From Larus michahellis (Eukaryota; Chordata; Aves; Charadriiformes; Laridae): a stretch of 64,000 bases of DNA. Numbering within the stretch: position 1 is the first letter of the stretch; every line of letters starts with the position of its first letter. Location of the stretch: NCBI RefSeq assembly GCF_964199755.1, contig NC_133896.1:86474215-86538214 (forward strand), written 5' to 3'. Below the pieces are notes generated by a model. That model was not told where the DNA came from and did no database searches. It was given only the letters and a program-made list of their open reading frames with translations. The position numbers and the translations under genes are program-made. Below, in pieces: positions 27,629 through 39,900 of this stretch.

Positions 27629-29224
27629 GGGATGTATCCCAAACTACACGTCTGTGGCATCAACTGAGGCAGGAATTTTAAGACAGACTATTTCTTGTGT
27701 GACCCCAGTGCTGCCTTCAGCCCCCCAGGGCTAGTGACCCTTCTGTATCAAGCTTCAGAGCTTGGTCCTGCTGAACAAAATGGGAAGGCTCAGGGTGGAT
27801 CAGAGCTTGGGCCCACGCGTAAATCACAACTGCTTCCCCACCGCCTGACACTGCAAACACAGAGTCTGTACGCACCGCGTGGAGTGCCTCAGGCATAATA
27901 GTCCCAACACACAGAAGGCACAACGTGTCAAGTTGTCATGTATTTTGATTTGCACCTATTACCTCATATCTCTTTGTGTGATTTATTTTCCTGGCCCCCC
28001 TCCCCCCACCCCAAACAAACTTTCTGGCACTGAATGCACAGAGTGCCTTTTTGTCCCCAGTCAGGTGTCAGCTGGGGGACCTGACGTCTCTGTCCAGGTT
28101 TGTCGCTGGATTCATTGACAGGAATAAAAGATTCTTTAATACCAGGAATGTGGCAGGTGCCAAAAAACGAACCTGAGATTTACTTCCAGCTCTGGTCAAA
28201 CAAATGCACAATTCAAAACAGATCAATGCTGAGTGAAAATTACTTTGCTCTGCGAAAGCAGTTCCAAAATAATCAACAGCAGCTGTGGCTCTGGCAACCA
28301 TTGACATCCGATTTGGGATAACCTGGGTCACTCAGGACAGACTCAAGAAAATACTTGTCAGAGAAACAAGTCTCCAAATAATACGAACAAGTGATGTTTT
28401 GGGCTCTCTGGAAGCACTGAATGTACATCCTCACCCCTCTTCCAGTTTATCAATACTGAAACAATGTACCTGGATTTTATGAAGGCTTGATTAATTCAGC
28501 AGCCACTAGAGTAGATAGTGCAAGCTAACCTCATGAGAAACTACTATCACTACGTATTTCGAGCCTTGATCCTTATGTCTATGAGGCAAGAAAGAGAAAG
28601 TGAACTCCCAAAACAACTGTCAGGTTTTTTGCCTTCTTCCAAAATATTGTGCATTTACCACTGCCAAAGGCTGCATCCCTAAACTAAAAGAATGATTGTG
28701 TGAGTCATTCCAGCAGTTTCCATGTCCCTGTGCAATGCTCCATCAACACAGGTGTCAGGTAACCTTCCTTCACCCTCCCTCACCCTCAGTGAAACCAAGT
28801 TTGAAAGAAGTTGAAAAGTAAGAATACCTTTCTCTGACACAGATAATCACAGGGAGGAAAACAGGAAAAAAAAAAAAGGAAACTTGCTGGGAAAAATCAG
28901 CAAAGTTTGAAATACTCAGTGTGAAATACCTGGAAATGAAGCTGGTGTACGGTCAAGCTGCCATTACCATTGCCGTCCTGTACCTGGGCAAGCATATATT
29001 GCAGATGAACTTGGAAAATCATACTCCCACCCCAATCTTTATAAAGTTATTGTCTTGGTTATGAAGATAAATTTCACTGAACCCCAGCACAACACTTTGT
29101 CCAAGAGTTCTCCCAGCCTCTAACTGTTGTGAGCTCAGGTGATTTTCTGAAAGCAATGTGGTTTATTGGTTTAGGACGGTTTAGATCTGTTTAGCACTTC
29201 CCAAACATTTGCTTAATCTCCCCT
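27629..29224. other. intergenic, no gene recognised
   Basis: Unique-looking AT-rich sequence with no recognised exon, repeat end or RNA gene. Confidence 0.45.
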
Positions 29225-29510
29225 CAAATTCACATGAAATTCTGCATCCACAATGTCCTTTGGCAAGGAGTCCCATAGAGCTACACCCACACTTTGTGGA
29301 AACAACCCCTTCTGCATGTTCTGAACCAGGTTCCTTCATCTGATGCCCCCTTCCAAGTTCTTCTATTGGAAGACGAACAAACAGTCCCCATTCACACTCT
29401 CCATATCATTCACTCTACAAAATCTGCCCACACCTTCCCCATTTTTAACTAGACAAAACAGTCCTAGTCTATGCAAACCATTTTTTTATAGCAGCTATTC
29501 TGTATTTCTG
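29225..29510 (-). mobile_element. ancient CR1-like LINE relic
   Basis: The plus strand reads 'aatgtcctttggcaaggagt', 'ccagg..ccttcatctgatg', 'ttcactctacaaaatct' and 'agacaaaacagtcctagtct', in the order seen in the antisense of old amniote CR1 3' ends (caatgtc..ggcaaggagttcc, then gtgacccctagttct, then ctttctc..ccatgatt, then aaaagtcccagtct). It is heavily mutated, with no open frame, so the coordinates are approximate. Confidence 0.55.
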
Positions 29511-30239
29511 ATTTGATTCTCATTGCTCATTGTTTGACTGTGTGCAATGTAGCTTAAAAATATAACATATAGGAAATCAAACGATACTGCAATAATTGCT
29601 CTGAAAGAAACTCTCTTGCTTTAAAGTAGCTTTCAATGAGCAACTGCAATTTTCCTCCATAACCCTAAAGGCATCTAATACAAAATTATAAAAATATACT
29701 TGGGTTTCTCCATTGTTTAATGGGAAAACATCCAGCCTTTGAGTCAGCCTTTGTCGGTTCATCTTGCCCGTGCACCTAATGACAAATCCTGAAGGAGCAG
29801 AAATCCACGAGCCGAACAATGTCCTTGGTTAGCTTACACGCGGAAAGTTTGTCAGGACTAAAATGATACATTCCTTCCTTAAACTGGCAGTGTAATATAA
29901 TTTATGGAGCCATTGTACTTCTGTGGGACAAATGTTTGTGAGACACTGCTCACTGAGGTTTGGGGAGGGTTGGTACTACTCTGACTGGCTTAATACAGTG
30001 TATGTGGTTGAGAAGCTAAGGAATTGGTGTCAGTGCCATTCCCCACAAAATAAATAAATAAATAAAGCTATCCAATGCTAAATGGAGAGACCAGACACTC
30101 CGATTACTCTTTTTTTTTTCTCTTGAGTTTCAGTATCTACATGGGAATCAAAAGACAAAAAGAACACAAATTCCCAGAGGAAGCTAATTAAATATTCCCT
30201 CCACCTTCTTCTCCTTATTCATTCGCTCCGTTTCTTTCA
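29511..30239. other. AT-rich flank of the CpG island
   Basis: AT-rich sequence containing a short (TAAA)n run at about 30048-30066 and a T run near 30111. It changes abruptly to GC-rich sequence at about 30240. No exon is recognised. Confidence 0.5.
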
Positions 30240-30298
30240 ATTGGCAGGGTCCCATGGCGACCATCCTGGAAGAAAAGCATCCTCTGTAGCAGCCGCGC

Positions 30299-30312
30299 CT
30301 CGCCATAGCAAC
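30299..30312 (+). promoter_or_regulatory. RFX X-box-like site
   Basis: CTCGCCATAGCAAC fits the RFX consensus GTNRCC-N(0-3)-RGYAAC with a 2-base spacer and a single mismatch, at the first position. RFX factors bind such sites in promoters of ciliary, neural and MHC class II genes. It lies in the 5' part of the CpG island. Binding is inferred only. Confidence 0.45.
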
Positions 30313-30314
30313 CG

Positions 30315-30322
30315 GGACGTCA
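30315..30322 (+). promoter_or_regulatory. CRE-like site
   Basis: GGACGTCA differs from the palindromic cAMP-response element TGACGTCA at the first base only and keeps the ACGTCA half. It sits 2 bp after the X-box-like site, a close pairing that is seen in some RFX/CREB-bound promoters. Functional use is inferred. Confidence 0.4.
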
Positions 30323-30417
30323 GCGCCGGCAGCCAAACCCCGCAGCAGGCCGAGGGGGAGGCACTGCCCCCGGGGCTGCCCTCACCTGCCCCCCGGGGCC
30401 TTGCTGCTGGCCGGGAA

Positions 30418-30473
30418 GGGGGGGTGAGAGGGGGGGAAGCCCGTCGGGGCGGGAGGGATTTTTTTTGGGGGGG
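30418..30473 (+). promoter_or_regulatory. G-quadruplex-forming G-run cluster
   Basis: Six G runs of 3-7 bases occur on the plus strand (30418-30424, 30430-30436, 30446-30449, 30451-30453, 30455-30457, 30467-30473) with loops mostly under 10 bases, meeting the usual G3+N1-7 pattern at least once. A second cluster lies at about 30602-30640. Such runs are common in CpG-island promoters. Confidence 0.7.
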
Positions 30474-30498
30474 CGCGCGCTGGGCAGCCCGGTGCCCG

Positions 30499-30568
30499 CC
30501 CCGTCGGGGCTCCGGGGCGCCGCTGTCCGTGGTGCTGACGGTCCCCGCGCCGCGGAGCCCCGACGGGG
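30499..30568. repeat. 16-bp perfect inverted repeat in the CpG island
   Basis: The left arm 30499-30514 (CCCCGTCGGGGCTCCG) is the exact reverse complement of the right arm 30553-30568, with a 38-base loop. Each arm itself holds the near-palindrome CCCCGTCGGGG. If transcribed in the 5' UTR it would give a very stable RNA stem. Confidence 0.85.
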
Positions 30569-30850
30569 AGGGGAGTGGGGGACGGGCACCCCGCAGGGAG
30601 CGGGGAGGAGGGACCCGGGGGTGGGGGGGGGATGTGGGGCAGGAAAGGAGGGCCCGGGGCGGCCGATTGCTGGGGAGGGACAGCCACATGATCCGCATCC
30701 CACATGACACAGAGAGAGACTGGTGGCAGCAGCCGGCCCTGCGAAACGTCATTTTTTCCCTCCGTCAAGGAAGAGGGGTGGAATACCCCATGCCTCCCCC
30801 TCAACCAGATTTACAAATATCCGGGCAGAGGCAGCTGCAGATGTGACTAC

Positions 30851-30958
30851 ACTCCGTGGTTTCCAGTATGATTGGCACCTTCCCAGGGGTGCCTTCACTT
30901 GGGATTACAAACAGAGAAAGGACAAGACCGGCGCTTCTGGGATTATGCTTTGGAGCAG
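30851..30958 (+). other. possible end of a non-coding 5' exon of GPR19 (splice donor at 30959)
   Basis: Just 3' of the CpG island, CAG|GTACGT at 30956-30964 is a good match to the vertebrate donor consensus, with GT at 30959-30960. If the transcript starts in the island, this is the most attractive donor to join the acceptor at 40937-40938. No transcript evidence is available, and other donors in or after the island are possible. Confidence 0.3.
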
Positions 30959-33900
30959 GTACGTGGATGGATAGGTGCTGTGCTGAACAGTGCTGTGGCT
31001 AAAGGGATGGTTTTCTTTGCAGAGACAAGCAAGATGATCTTTTCCAGTAATTTATCTTCTGCGCATTTACTTATGTGCATTTAAAATCCTTGGGTTTTAG
31101 CAAGGAAGACTCATTCCTCAGGAGCAAATGCTCTGAGGGGCTTGAATTTTAAGCTGATTCTGCTGAAAGCAGAGAGGTGTGTAGAATTACTGCAGAGTAA
31201 CAATGTATATTTTCTGCAGAAATCTACATTCTGTATATCTATATTCATTATTTTTAAATTATGTCACTTATTTGTCTTAAAGCAATCCCCTGACATGATC
31301 ACTTTGATAAAAGCAGAAAATCACTTCTACTGAGATGGAGCAGACCAATCTGCCCGTTCGTTGTTGGGTTGTTGTTGTGGTTTTTTTTTTCTAGATACAT
31401 TCAAACAGCTTCCTCTTTCCTTGTGTTATTGCACTAAAACAGCTGCTTTTGTATTTTTCAGTCATTAATTTGAAATCATCCTTTCTGAAAGCGTTGTCCC
31501 CCTTTTTCTGTGTGGGTGCCTGGATGCAGCTACTTAGGGAAATACCACAGACACAGTAATCTTTGCTTATCTGTAGTCAGCAGAGGCAAGAACGCTATTC
31601 TATTTTTGCTAATTCGGGCACATACTCTCTAAGAATGCATAGCAATATTTTTCATTTATCCAGCTGGCTTCCAGCATGTCAAACAGTATGTTGGCTCCAC
31701 AGAGTAATGGAGAAGTAAAACTGCTTTCTACTTTCAAAAGGCCATTTGTGTGTACGAGGCAGGATTCATAGCCAATTCTTTCTGGCAAAGATTTTCAAAT
31801 GTGGTTCTTGAAGATTTGTTGTTAAAGCCACTGTTAATCACTCAAACAAGTGGCTTGATTTGCAGAAAAATTGGATGCCAACCCAAAGGCATCCTTAAAA
31901 GCTTGAGTGTCTAAACATGGATTTTGGAAGCTTGATTTATGAGTTTATTTTTAAAATCCTGGTCTCAGATGAGTCACTAAGAGGAGGAATTTCTATACCT
32001 TAGACACATTTAGGAAGCTCTGCTCCTTAGCTTAAAGTAAGAGCTTGCAGACTCTTACTCCCCCGCAGTTCTTCTGTGAAGCCTCTGTTTGCAAAGCTGT
32101 GCAGTGCAATTCCCTCATCTGGGTCACACCATATGATCTCCATCTGCATTTTCCTTTGCAGCCCCACCAGGCGTTCTCCCTCAGGTGTTTAACAATTTAG
32201 AGAGCAATAGCAATCAGACAATGCAGAAGAACCCCCTAACATCCTCAAGTAAAATCTGCTTGCCCTCCCCAGGACAAACACAGTTCTTCCAGCACCAAAA
32301 CATGACGCTTGGGTGTTTGGGATTTCTCCATTCCAGCAGCTTCCATGATTCCCTAGATGTTCCTTCTGACAGGCAGCCAACACAGTTCTTGCAGCTGGCA
32401 TCTAGCCCAAGAAGACATCTCCAGTTCAGCAGTTATCGGCAGGCCAGCTTCTTGCCTCAGTGGCTTCCTCTAGTCTGCTTTTGTCCTCCCTGAGCCTAGC
32501 TCGGCCAAGACATCCCTTCCAACAATCATCTCTGCATCAGGCATTTCCAATCTAACTATGGGCTTTGCATGGCCTTCAGCCATCCTGGCTTCTCCAGAAA
32601 AGTTAGTATAGGAAGACTATGAAATGCTGTCACTAATGGCCATATCCTCTGACAGATGCCCAAGGGAACATTCTCCTGTGCTCATTCAGGTCTCCTTCTC
32701 TTATTGCTATCAGATAAGTCCTCCTGGAAGCATCTTCGAATCTCTGGCAACTCTATCCCTATCATGATTATCAGCCACCAGTGCCCCCCGACTCTCTGTC
32801 ACTGTGTCTGGCACAGGTGACTTGTGTCATGCGAGCACTAGGTACACGTTACTGAAAAGGGTCAAGAGCCATATGACAGGGACTCTCACAGCACCAATGT
32901 TTGTACAAGTGTAAAAATCCTGTTAGCACATTAACTTCTTGCATACTGAGAAAGCAGCTCTCATGAGATTTAATGTCAAGAATTCATTTCCATATGACCT
33001 TTTCGTATAGAAGGAACTAAAAACACTCTAAGGTTTTCCTAGGAGGAGAACTTGTGTCCACTGCTAGTGAGAGGTGAGCTAAGCTGCCGGGGTGCTCACT
33101 GAAGCTGCTGGCACATTCTCCATGTGGGGGAGAGGACGCTCAGCGGGGAAAGGGTGAGAATTTCCAAGACATGGGCAGAGAAATCAGACAAGCGTGAGAT
33201 TCACCACGGCTTAGCTGTCAACACCCACCATGACAAAGCAGCCCCGGTAAGCACTGCGTTCCTCACATCAAGCAGAAGAGCGTGGTGTGTTGTGGGCAAT
33301 GCTTGGTGTTGCCAAAAATGAATGTAAGTGTGTGGGAGAGAGCATCTTTTTTTTTTTTTACCTCTGAATCAGGAAAGGGTCCAGCCTAGCCATGTCCAAG
33401 GACAGATTCGATCCCCATTAAGGAAGGCAAACAGCCTGTAAAGGTATATTTCCACCTTCTCCACACTCTTCTTGGACAACTCCAGTAGGTGGAACAGTAG
33501 GTGCTATTTTGACAGCACAGTTGTAAATGAGGTTGGCCCCTCTTTTCCCTGCTCCCCCTTTTTCATTCCCCCACAGTCACACTGCACACAGGTCTGGGTT
33601 CTGCCGTCATTTTTACAGCAGTGCTAATCTGGAGTTTTCCCTACTAGTCACAGCCATAGGAGGGCAAAATAAAGCTCTGAGACATCTGTAAGAGGAGACT
33701 CATAATCACTGTGTACCTGTTTGTAAACAGCGTGTTGCACTCATTATGCTCGTGAGGTAGTAGCCAGAGCACCATGCTATTTGTGTCTCCAATGACTGCA
33801 CAGACCAGGCCAGGGGCAAGAGCAGGGGAGACAGATGGAAGAATCAGGCTGCCAAAAGTTCGTGGCAAACCCAACATTTGGCACAGCCCAGGTCTGTGAA

Positions 33901-36900
33901 AGGAAGTCTCTGTCCTCCCTGGGCTGTACAGATGACCCTACTCCACAAGACACTGGAGGATTAAATTCTCACTGTAGGTAACCCTGCCTATCTCTCCAGA
34001 AAGGTCATCCTCGCTGCAGATCTGAGGGTTGCAAACTCCACATGGGCTTTAGCATAGCCTTGGTTGAAGAGAGTTAGACCTGTTCCCTCACTCTGCAGAT
34101 GCGGATAGGGTGAGGGTGTCTATCTGGGTGGCAGAAGAGCACAAATCTGGTAATTTACCGCTGTCTGTCCCTGAACCAGAGCATGATGCTGGGTATAAGT
34201 GGGTACTGTAAGGTTTCCTTCCCACTGTCAGCAAAGAATAAACGTACTCTTAGAACAATGTGCATGAATAGATTACTATGTCTTAGCAATTCACCTTAGG
34301 TTAATAGAGCTACAGTAACTGCCTGCATGTCAGCCTTAACCCACCGTAAATACATGAGAAAAATTCATTGACTTCAAATGCAGGAAAAAGTCATTACTCC
34401 CAGAACCTTTAACACCACAAGGAGCTTCAAGAGATGGCACTGTCTCTTAAGAAGACTCAGCCAATATGCAGTAACTTGTGACTTAGGCATGTTTTTGAAC
34501 CCTGAACGTTCATCAAAATCATGCCCCATGGATTTGCCCCAGGCCAGGCCTCAGACCTAGTGTCACAGGTCTGCCATCAGAGCAGTTACTCCAGATGTGA
34601 GCTGATAGATCCAGAAGCAATAGATGGACCCTGCTCTTGGCCTAGTTAGTTGCTGTACAGCTCACAACTTACTGAGCTCAGTTAAAGGGATAAAGCTGAA
34701 AAAGGATTCTTCCTCAGGCAACGAGTACAAGAAATATAAATTGCCCCCAATTCCAACAAGTATTTCAGTATTATATCTTTGTTCTCAGCTTTAATACCTT
34801 GTTCGAACAGTCAAGAAAGAACAAGAAGAGCCAAGAAAGGTTGATGGCAAAGATTGTCTAGTTGCCTGTACTTTCCTCAAGCACACAGCAGAAATATCTT
34901 GTTTAGGTTCACGTTCATGCAATAACCAAGTGTAACATATATTCTTTAGATGTGCTGGAAATAAAGAACATTTCCTTCCTTTATTTGATTCCGTCCATAT
35001 TTCTTGCTCCCATGACCTTGCCCTGCAATACAGGCTAGGCTCTCAGATGCTGATAAAAGATGCAATAACATATATCGACTTACATCATCGTTTCAGTTCA
35101 GAAGCTTTGACCATAAGTTGGGCTGAGACGACATCGGCACTGAAAGCTTCATCCACGAAACAGGCTATCCACACTTCTCATCGTGTCGTCTTTAGCTACC
35201 CGTGCTGCAGAACAGGAATCTCCACCAACTGGGTAGAGCCAGGCAGCAGGCAGCAGAGTAGGAGATATGGGTATGGATCTCAAAAGTTTTATTGCATTCA
35301 AAACATTTTATTCCCCTGATGAAAGAGGGGCAGATGTTTTCTATCCCCATGCACTGGAATGCAGAGAGTGAGGAAGAACACACTTCACCTCAAGAGATTT
35401 TCAGGCTTCGCTCCGAAGAGCTGCCCGGAGAATAGAAAAGCCTTCGTAAGAGGAATAGGGCGAATAGCTGAGCATTTTTATGAGCACTAGACCAGAGAAT
35501 AGAACTGGCAGGGAATCCGTGTGCTTACAAAAGCATGTGTATCCACATTCCTCCACTGGAAGCAGAAGTACTAAATGGCCTCAATATGCACACAGCCATC
35601 TCCACGCTGCAAGAAAACAGATAGAGGTTAAAAGACTCTGTGCTCTTCTATAAAAGGATTATTACATTGCAACAATGCATGCACAGGGCAATTAATTTGA
35701 ATTTAGGCAGGGATGAATGTCACTTTCTAGCATCTTACACCCAGACAAAAGCCCCCCCATTCTGATTCAATTTACTCCCACTTCTAATGTTGATTAAACT
35801 CAGTTAGATGAATCATTTCTTTTCCAGTCTGGCAGCTATTCCCGAGATATTCTTCAGAGAGAGAAGTTTATGGAGTAAATGACTAGCTTAATGCTTTTGA
35901 AATAATTGTCTGGGCCAAAGATTGCTTGCTGTTTCACAGTTACAATACAGAGAGGTAAAATACGTTGAATAAAAAAGCCCCTCTGCTAGTGCCAGGTTAA
36001 GTAATGTACAATGATCTGTTTCTTTAGCTACCTTTTTAATCCTAAAAAACTGTTGTTGGAAAAAAAAAAGTTTATTCTTTTGATTAAACATTTAAAAAGC
36101 CATTTATTGCATTCCCTTGCAAATCTTACTAGGTTTTACTCTTCCAAATTGCCATGGATGCTACATTTCTAGACAGGGCAGTAAACATGCAAACACATAG
36201 TAACTGTGCTATATGGGCTTTATTCAACAGCAAAGTAGATGTGGCAGTGATTTTATGAAGTTCTTGTGTCTCAAATATTTCCATCTCTAAGTAACAGAAC
36301 CGTTTCGGAGAGTTAGCAAGAATATGGTTCCTCTGCTATCAACGCAAAGGGATAACCCTGAAAATGGAGTGTTTGGGCCTTCAAGCTGCAAATTAAGTTC
36401 ATAAAACGGGAACTGCTGCACCAGGAGAATCCTCTTTGATGGTTATGAGTCATATCTTTTTTTTTTCTTATGCAAATGCAAAAGATTTAGGGTTTTAAAC
36501 AGAAATACAGGAAGTCCTTACACCAGTTTCAAAAGAATTCCCACTCTACAGTGATCAAAAGAAAAAGTGAAATTTTTGATGCTGCTGCATCCATGCAGAC
36601 TCACAATTACTAGAAAGGGTCCTTTCACTCAGATGAGCATTATATAGATTTAAATAACCTATATAGGTTGTTTAAAATCAAACAAAAGCATTTCTGTTAA
36701 ATAAAAATGTAATTAGGCCTCACATATTGGCTATATTTTTACTTTTTGTGTTTCTAATACCTGCTTATTGACCTGCAAGGCAGAGGGAGACTAAAGAGGT
36801 CATCGTTATTTTCTTATGGATCTGATATTTGCAAGTTGCAAGTTTTGCAAGTTCAGTAACACTTAAACCATATTTCAATGAATGGTGCAGCGAACGGGAG

Positions 36901-39900
36901 CGTGGGAATTGGAGATACATAATGTAGCAAGATACCGAATCTCTAGTTATTTGCATTTTAAACCCATACAGAGCAGTGCATACACTGAGCTTTTCATGCT
37001 CGTGTTGCCATCAGGAGCATTAGTCATAATGCAGAAGTTTAAGACTCCGCTATAAAAAACAGACTTGCCCGCAGAAGAAAAAGAAACGCTGGGCCATAGA
37101 CACTAAGGTTCGTCATGCTAAATCAAGGCATGATTCTGATCTCAGTGCCACATACGAAAAATAGGGTTGACTAGAGATCCTTTAACATAAAATAAAATCA
37201 GCTTCTCATCCATTAGAAGGAAAAATTATCTCCAAGTACATTGTTTAATCAGCAAGCATTTACTTTCTTAAAAAATAAAACAAGCAATTGCTATTCAACC
37301 AGAGCAATCCTATGCTCGGGGTAGTTGAAGTCCCTATTATTGCACTTATATTTTCGCCTGGACCTTGTGGGCAGTGTGCCCTTTGTTACAAGGAAGAAAG
37401 AATCACAAAATATAGTATTATTTGTGCCTGTGTTGGGTGCCTCTTCTGTTTTACTCACAGCGAGGAAACCACCACCACTGGAGACGCGAAACAAAATACT
37501 CTTATCTCTCAACACAAGCACATGGTGTCCGGTGAAGGTTGGCACACGGGAAGGCTTCTGCCATTCAGGTTTTTCTCCCTCTGGTAGCAGAGGCCCAACA
37601 CGAGACGGGCGGATACACCTCTTGCCATTCTCCTTCCTCTGTCGGCACCCACTGGTTGGCTTTCCATGCGCGCCTCCTGAGGGTGTTACGCACTGTTCCC
37701 TGGTGGGTCTCATGTTTGCAGGTAACCCGAGTTCTCCTGTAAACGGTGGTCAGGCCGACTTTTGAGCAAAATGCAACAGAAAAGGAAGTACTCTTTGAGT
37801 GCTACGACCCTGTAACTATTTTTGGGTTTGCCCACCTGCATAACTAAATGTCTCAGGTCTGAACAGACACGGACAGCCAATTTGGCTCACCAGGAGAAAT
37901 ATCATGAGAACCGTGTTAGCGAGTCTGCATATTATAACAGCTTAGGAAGGTCATTTCATTCTTGTACCTGACTTCCACTACTCTTCAATATCGGTCAAGA
38001 AATTTCATCTAGTTATTCTTGTGCAGCTGGCTATTTTTAAATGGCACATACTTCTGCATGGCAAGAAGGGAAATTAAGGAAGAAAATTAGTCCATAATGT
38101 TCTTTTCTATCTGGTTAATAGGCTCCACATGTATTATTCTATTACAGATAATTCTAACATGTAATTAGCGGGTTATACTGTCAATGCATCCTGACAGTCT
38201 GCCAAAGACAGCAGCCCAATTACCCTGCAGCCAGCTGAGGATGGCAGAATGTCTCCAGGGGAGCAGATCCACCTGACAGAGGGTGAGAAAAGGCAAGCAG
38301 GAGCTGTTTGAGAAACCAGGCATCATCTGCCAGGCAAATCTACTGAGAAAAAGATGAGGGAAGGCAACTACGGATGAGGGGAAAGTGAAGGCCAGGCTGG
38401 GCAGCACCCACAGCCCTCCACCAGAAGAAGGGATGAGGGGCAATGCATCATCTGCAGATGGTGCCCCTTGCAGGTGGTTGGCAACTCAACCACCACGACA
38501 CCCACTTCTGGGTCTCACTACTGATGTCCCCGAGTGTTATTTTGACAAGAAGGTGCCATCCATAATTCCTTGTTTAACCCCCCCCACACTGAAACAAACC
38601 CCGTTGTTATTAGCCTCAAACCGCTTCAGCTACGAGTCCAGCTTAACCTGAGTCGCATTTTCATCTCTCAGACGCTACCTGCACCCGAAAAGCTGCTAAA
38701 AAGGGCCAGCTGCTTTGGGAGCAGCACCGGTGATTCACGCGTTGACCCACTTTCCGATGATGAGGAGCTGGTGGCTGGGCAGGGTGCGAGGCACGGGGGA
38801 GAGGCGCAGCGGGGTCCTGCGGCAGCCTGGCTGCGGCTACGTGGGCTGGCTGCCTCCATGCAGCTCTGCCGCGCTGCTCTCAAGCACACTTTGCACATTC
38901 AAGCACGCTAAATTTGTGGCTGTGCTGCGCAGCGCAGCTGATCGCACATCGAGCCCGTTCACGTGAAACACGCAATGTTATATTAAGCAGAGCAAACGAA
39001 AACGGGGTCTAAAACACTACAGGAAAAAAAAAAATCTCTAACCACATCAAGCAATTAATACATCTTTTCCTGTTCTGCCTATGGCTACTTTTTTGCATTG
39101 TGTTATTGAAGATCACATGCAAAACAGCGCAAGGAGTAAGATCCCAAATTCATCCAGAGGCTTTGCGCTTTCAGGCTCTGCTCTGAGTAGGCAGATAAGA
39201 AGAAAGTATTTGGTGATAGATGCAGCACTAGAGTAGGCAGAGCAAAAAGCATCAGCAAAACACTGACCAAAAAAAAACCCTCAGAGAGCAAAGCTGGGAA
39301 GCTGTTATCACTTGGAAAGCAGAGGAGGATGGTGGTTGCTTTTTGAGCTTGTCCATTTGGCTTCTGGGATGAACTTTTTGATCTTCTGATCTTCCTGATT
39401 TATCTCACACAGTATCAAGACTCCAGAGTTAAGCATGCACGCTATATACCCACAGAAACAGTCTTTCTATTCCTAATGAGTAAGAGGCTTTGAATGTCAA
39501 CAACGTGACTGAAAATACACTTTCTGGAGCATCAGCCCCCAGCCAGGTGCTTGTCTACACAAAGCCACTAGCATTAAGTATTTTTCTATTTTATCCCTGG
39601 GATAGGCTAGGACCAACCCAATCATCTGGCTAAAACCAAGACTGGAAACTCTGTCTAGCAATATATCCATTCTTGTCTCACACCTCCTTAAAACAGGCGG
39701 TTATAGCTATCACATACCATGGCGTGTACCATACCTACCATAAAAGGACCAGCTACAGTTGGATCCCAGAAGCCGTATTTCAGTGCTAGCTCAGAAACAC
39801 AGAGGTCATGCTAGCAGCCAGGCATGTGAAAAATACTGTCTAAAAAGAAGACCGATTATTGATTGTGCTAGCATTAGGAGTGGTGTTGGGAATTGGAATA

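Larger units (their letters stand above)
30240..30850 (+). promoter_or_regulatory. CpG island, inferred GPR19 promoter and 5' exon region
   Basis: About 600 bp of very GC-rich, CpG-dense sequence stands out sharply from the AT-rich surroundings. It is the only such island in the window. It contains an inverted CCAAT (ATTGG at about 30239), an X-box-like site, a CRE-like site, multiple GGGG runs and a long inverted repeat. It lies about 10 kb upstream of the GPR19 coding exon, on the correct side. In mammals GPR19 has non-coding 5' exons well upstream of its single coding exon, so the inference is that this is its promoter. It could instead belong to an unrecognised transcript or drive transcription both ways. 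Open frames through it on both strands (up to 201 codons) are a by-product of GC-richness. Confidence 0.7.

Noticed and set aside
1-30239. CDKN1B, the expected neighbour of GPR19
   Set aside because: I looked through both strands for the cyclin/CDK-inhibitory domain and the C-terminal exon and saw neither. It is probably left of the window, or lies in sequence I failed to recognise.
30241-30846. Long open frames through the CpG island on both strands (201 and 171 codons)
   Set aside because: GC-rich DNA has few stop codons, so long frames appear in several registers at once. The plus frame starts at a TTG, is rich in Gly/Arg/Pro and shows no domain.
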